A DNA stretch of 64,000 bases, taken from assembly GCA_012295275.1 (NCBI GenBank), contig CM022672.1, positions 26,889,430 to 26,953,429 on the forward strand, in the 5' to 3' direction. This DNA comes from Chrysomallon squamiferum. Taxonomy: Eukaryota > Mollusca > Gastropoda > Neomphalida > Peltospiridae. Under the pieces are notes generated by a model. The model saw only the letters and a list, made by a program, of their open reading frames with translations. It ran no database searches and was not told the origin of the DNA. Below are positions 61,331 through 64,000 of this stretch, one piece after another (the stretch's first letter is position 1; every line of letters begins with the position of its first letter). Made by a program: the position numbers and the translations under genes.

Positions 61331-61840
61331 GGAGGTTTGGAAGGTCGACAGCGCTCAACTCATTAGTTGGGGGAAATGAAAGCACATGGCTGGATAATAT
61401 AACCGAGTTGGCACGAAATTAAGAATAAACAAACCAAGCTAATTACCGGGCCCTCGCCATGAAAGGCTGATCGATCACAATTACTGAAGTTTAATATTGG
61501 ACGAACATGAAATAGACGCTATTAAACATCGCTGGCGAAAATTGCTAAACTTCCATTACATTTCAAGTAGGACAATCAACTGTATATTGAGGCTGTTGGA
61601 AGCAAACCACTGGTTGCCTGGCCGAAGTGGCCTTAATCAGACAAAAATCTATGAAATAATGCAATAAGTACGGGCCCCGAGTGTGTAACTCAAATAACTG
61701 TCTTCAGCTCTATCAATTAAGCCAGGGTTGTTTTTAACAAGTGTTTTTAATCAGAATTCGGGCTCATTACTAACGGGGCTTATTACATTATTGGTAGGTA
61801 TATAATGGGCAACTGTAGCAAGCTTTTTAACGAAGGTAAT
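61331..61840. promoter_or_regulatory. Complex upstream block, possible distal promoter or enhancer
   Basis: Non-repetitive, moderately GC-containing sequence with several CAATTA, TTAATT and CTCATTA-type cores and GGGCCC/GGCC clusters (for example 61446-61452). It continues the promoter region without a coding frame. A conserved upstream element is a plausible reading, but there is no direct evidence. Confidence 0.3.
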
Positions 61841-61986
61841 TGATATAAAATGAATAAATGCAAGCCAGACGCGTAGATTTCGCTAAACATCTAACAGTGC
61901 GTGACCGTGAGGGAGAAAAAGAAATGGCAGAAATATTGCATAAAATAACGAACGTCCGCCGTTTCTTTTATATATTGTTTTACTTA

Positions 61987-61989
<3 letters not shown>

Positions 61990-62041
<52 letters not shown>
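61990..62041. repeat. (CT)n microsatellite
   Basis: 26 CT units upstream of the LMO4 promoter region. Confidence 0.98.
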
Positions 62042-62044
<3 letters not shown>

Positions 62045-63365
62045 ACTGATTTGTTCACCTTCTCTTTTATTGTCTTTGTTGTTTTTCCTCTCCCGCTATT
62101 TAGAAAAACAAAAATAATAAATCATCAAAAGAATAATAAAAGTAAATTCATATATCAGGTTGGTGGGTAACATTTTCTATCCATATTTTTTTTTAAATAC
62201 TTCTACCAACGCTACTTACTCATACTCCATACTTGCAAACAAATACACATACACAGACACACAGACATGCATACGCACGTCTCCACAAAAACAAAAGCAG
62301 TATTTAAAACAGATGTTTATGTCTTCGTACTTACCAAGAAAACTTGTTAAAAATTCGTGTTTGCATTGATTTCCGATCTAAAGTTCATTTTGCTCTGCAT
62401 GCTTTCATTTTAATGTTTTTACATATGATTCGATGAAGAGAAAAATCACATTACATGATTATTATCGTCTGTAAATGAACGTACAACTATTTCTTTGATG
62501 TATTGCTTCCTCGTTAGTATTTTTCTTTTTATAATGATACTTTTTTCTCTTTCTAAAAATGCAGCTGAAATTAGTCCAAACCTAATACAGATGATTATAA
62601 ATGTAATGAATACTTCCAACAATTCCTCATGTCTTTATTCTTTCGCCAAACGGTAATAGTCATTCGAAATACTTACCGTAAGGAAAAAAAAATTAATTAA
62701 TTAAAAAATCAAAGCATATAAAAAAAATAATAATAACAATAAAATAAAAAATTTAAATTTAAAATCATAACATGAAACGAAAAAAAAAAAAAAAAAAAAA
62801 ATCAAATGAACAGAAAGAAAGAAAAACAAATTAATTTAAAAATTTCATTAACTCGAAATAATCTATTATATATAATTATGTGTAATTTTTTATTCGCTTC
62901 TTTCGTATATATGAGTACAGATTACAGTTTTTAATTTTCTCGGTTATTTTTTTACCAGTTTAATTTGCTGCAGTTCTGCCCTACAACATTTCGTCTGAAA
63001 CTGCGAGGCTGCTGTCGCACCTGGTGCGAATTTGAAAAATAATTATAAAAATTTTATCTTTTTTTATTTTCTTCTTCGTAATTTGCTTTTCTCCTCCCAT
63101 TTGAGGCATGTTCCCAATTTTTTGATTCACTCTAAATTACAGAAAACAATTTCGACATATTTATTATACCAATGTCCGTGTTCCAAGCAGAGTTATTCCA
63201 ATATTACACGCTGTATTTATATAATAACATATACTTTTTTTGTCAGCTGTGGTTAACTTTTTGATAGCGTTTGGCTGAGGGAAAAAATATTTTAATTAGA
63301 GAGAAATTTCAGAAAAATATACCTCGCGTTTCACTTTGAATTTTAAACAACAGATCTATTTAGTT
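62042..63365. other. Upstream flank, AT-rich
   Basis: A run at 62780-62802 in an A-rich zone (62683-62830). A small complex patch lies at 62990-63030. No gene is recognised. Confidence 0.55.
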
Positions 63366-63422
63366 ATTGCTATTACTGCTGCTGCTACTACTACTATTAC
63401 TACTACTACTACTACTACTATT
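63366..63422. repeat. ACT/GCT trinucleotide tract
   Basis: Imperfect ATT/GCT then about ten ACT units. Confidence 0.9.
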
Positions 63423-64000
63423 GACTAATTTAAAAGAAACATGAAACAGAAACGGCATCTTAAGATACTGATTCAAATTTTATATTAAACAACTTTAAAG
63501 TTTCAAGGAAAAGTTTAAAAGTGATGTCGGTAAAACTGAATGAGTTATTTCTACAGACATCACGTTCTGAATGTTAGATTTTCATTTGAAGTTCCATAAA
63601 TACAAAAGCAGCTGTTAAAAAGACACACCAGATGACTAACCGAAAAATACGGAAATGGATCGTAATTAAGTCTAGTGAATTAAAATAAATGAAAAATACA
63701 CGAAGCGGTTGTTATCGTAATGAAAATAAAATTAATTAACATCAAACAACGTAATTATTTAAGTGTTTTCTGCTGCAATATATATGACTCATTTTCACAG
63801 TGCTGTGGGCATTCGGCCTGGATTAACATTAGAGATATCCTAGTCGTTCCTAGTTTCATAGAAAGCAGTATTGCCGGGAAAATGCACGAGACTGCTTTTA
63901 TGTCATAACAATATTTACCACATCTGCGGCGCGTTATCGATCACCGGATTCGTGGCACATTCATCGCGGTTAATTGTGACTCTTACAAATTAAATAATTT
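63423..64000. other. Upstream flank to the window edge
   Basis: AT-rich, becoming more complex after about 63780 (GTGCTGTGGGCATTCGGCC at 63801-63819, GCGGCGCGTTATCGATC at 63925-63941). It may be the start of another conserved block cut by the window edge. Confidence 0.4.

Overview
The window looks like metazoan nuclear DNA: AT-rich, intron-dominated, and full of microsatellites, homopolymer runs and degenerate tandem arrays. There is no operon structure and no long open reading frame. The one gene I can support is an LMO4-type LIM-only gene on the minus strand. Its residues (tandem LIM zinc fingers with CSCCQAQLG, CRNDYIR and MRVQASVYHLKCFTC) match the LMO4 subfamily, not LMO1/2/3. Huge introns, dense AG, AC and AAT microsatellites, and a tRNA-like SINE remnant suggest a lophotrochozoan with a large genome. 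A cephalopod such as an octopus is my best inference, but it is not proven by the sequence.

Layout, in the direction of transcription (high to low coordinates). About 61.8-60.88 kb is the presumed promoter and 5' leader, with CRE/CCAAT, AP-1 and palindromic motifs and an ATG-TGA start-stop uORF. Coding exon 1 is 60844-60883 (40 nt). Intron 1 is 52547-60843. Exon 2, carrying LIM1, is 52270-52546. Intron 2 is 29975-52269. Exon 3, carrying LIM2 and a short tail, is 29737-29974. The three exons join in frame with GT..AG boundaries to give 185 codons. At the end of exon 3 a good splice donor (AAG|GTAGAT) competes with a read-through of 13 codons to a stop at 29695-29697. If the donor is used, the final exon lies left of it, probably beyond the window.

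The left 29.7 kb holds no recognisable gene. It starts with three neighbouring tandem arrays of different unit size (17 bp, about 128 bp, about 55 bp; 1-2900). It continues with AC-rich sequence, a decayed LINE reverse-transcriptase tail near 5.73 kb, and many simple repeats. Blocks of complex, less AT-rich sequence with homeodomain, E-box and other factor-like motifs are scattered between the repeats. They are most frequent in intron 2 (33.7-51 kb) and around the promoter, and are candidate cis-regulatory elements of the LMO4 gene. The most structured one, near 48.97-49.18 kb, carries two copies of a two-part motif in tandem.

Limits: everything was read by eye. Regulatory blocks are inferred from sequence texture and motif matches without conservation or expression data. 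The short ORFs elsewhere look like chance or low-complexity translations.
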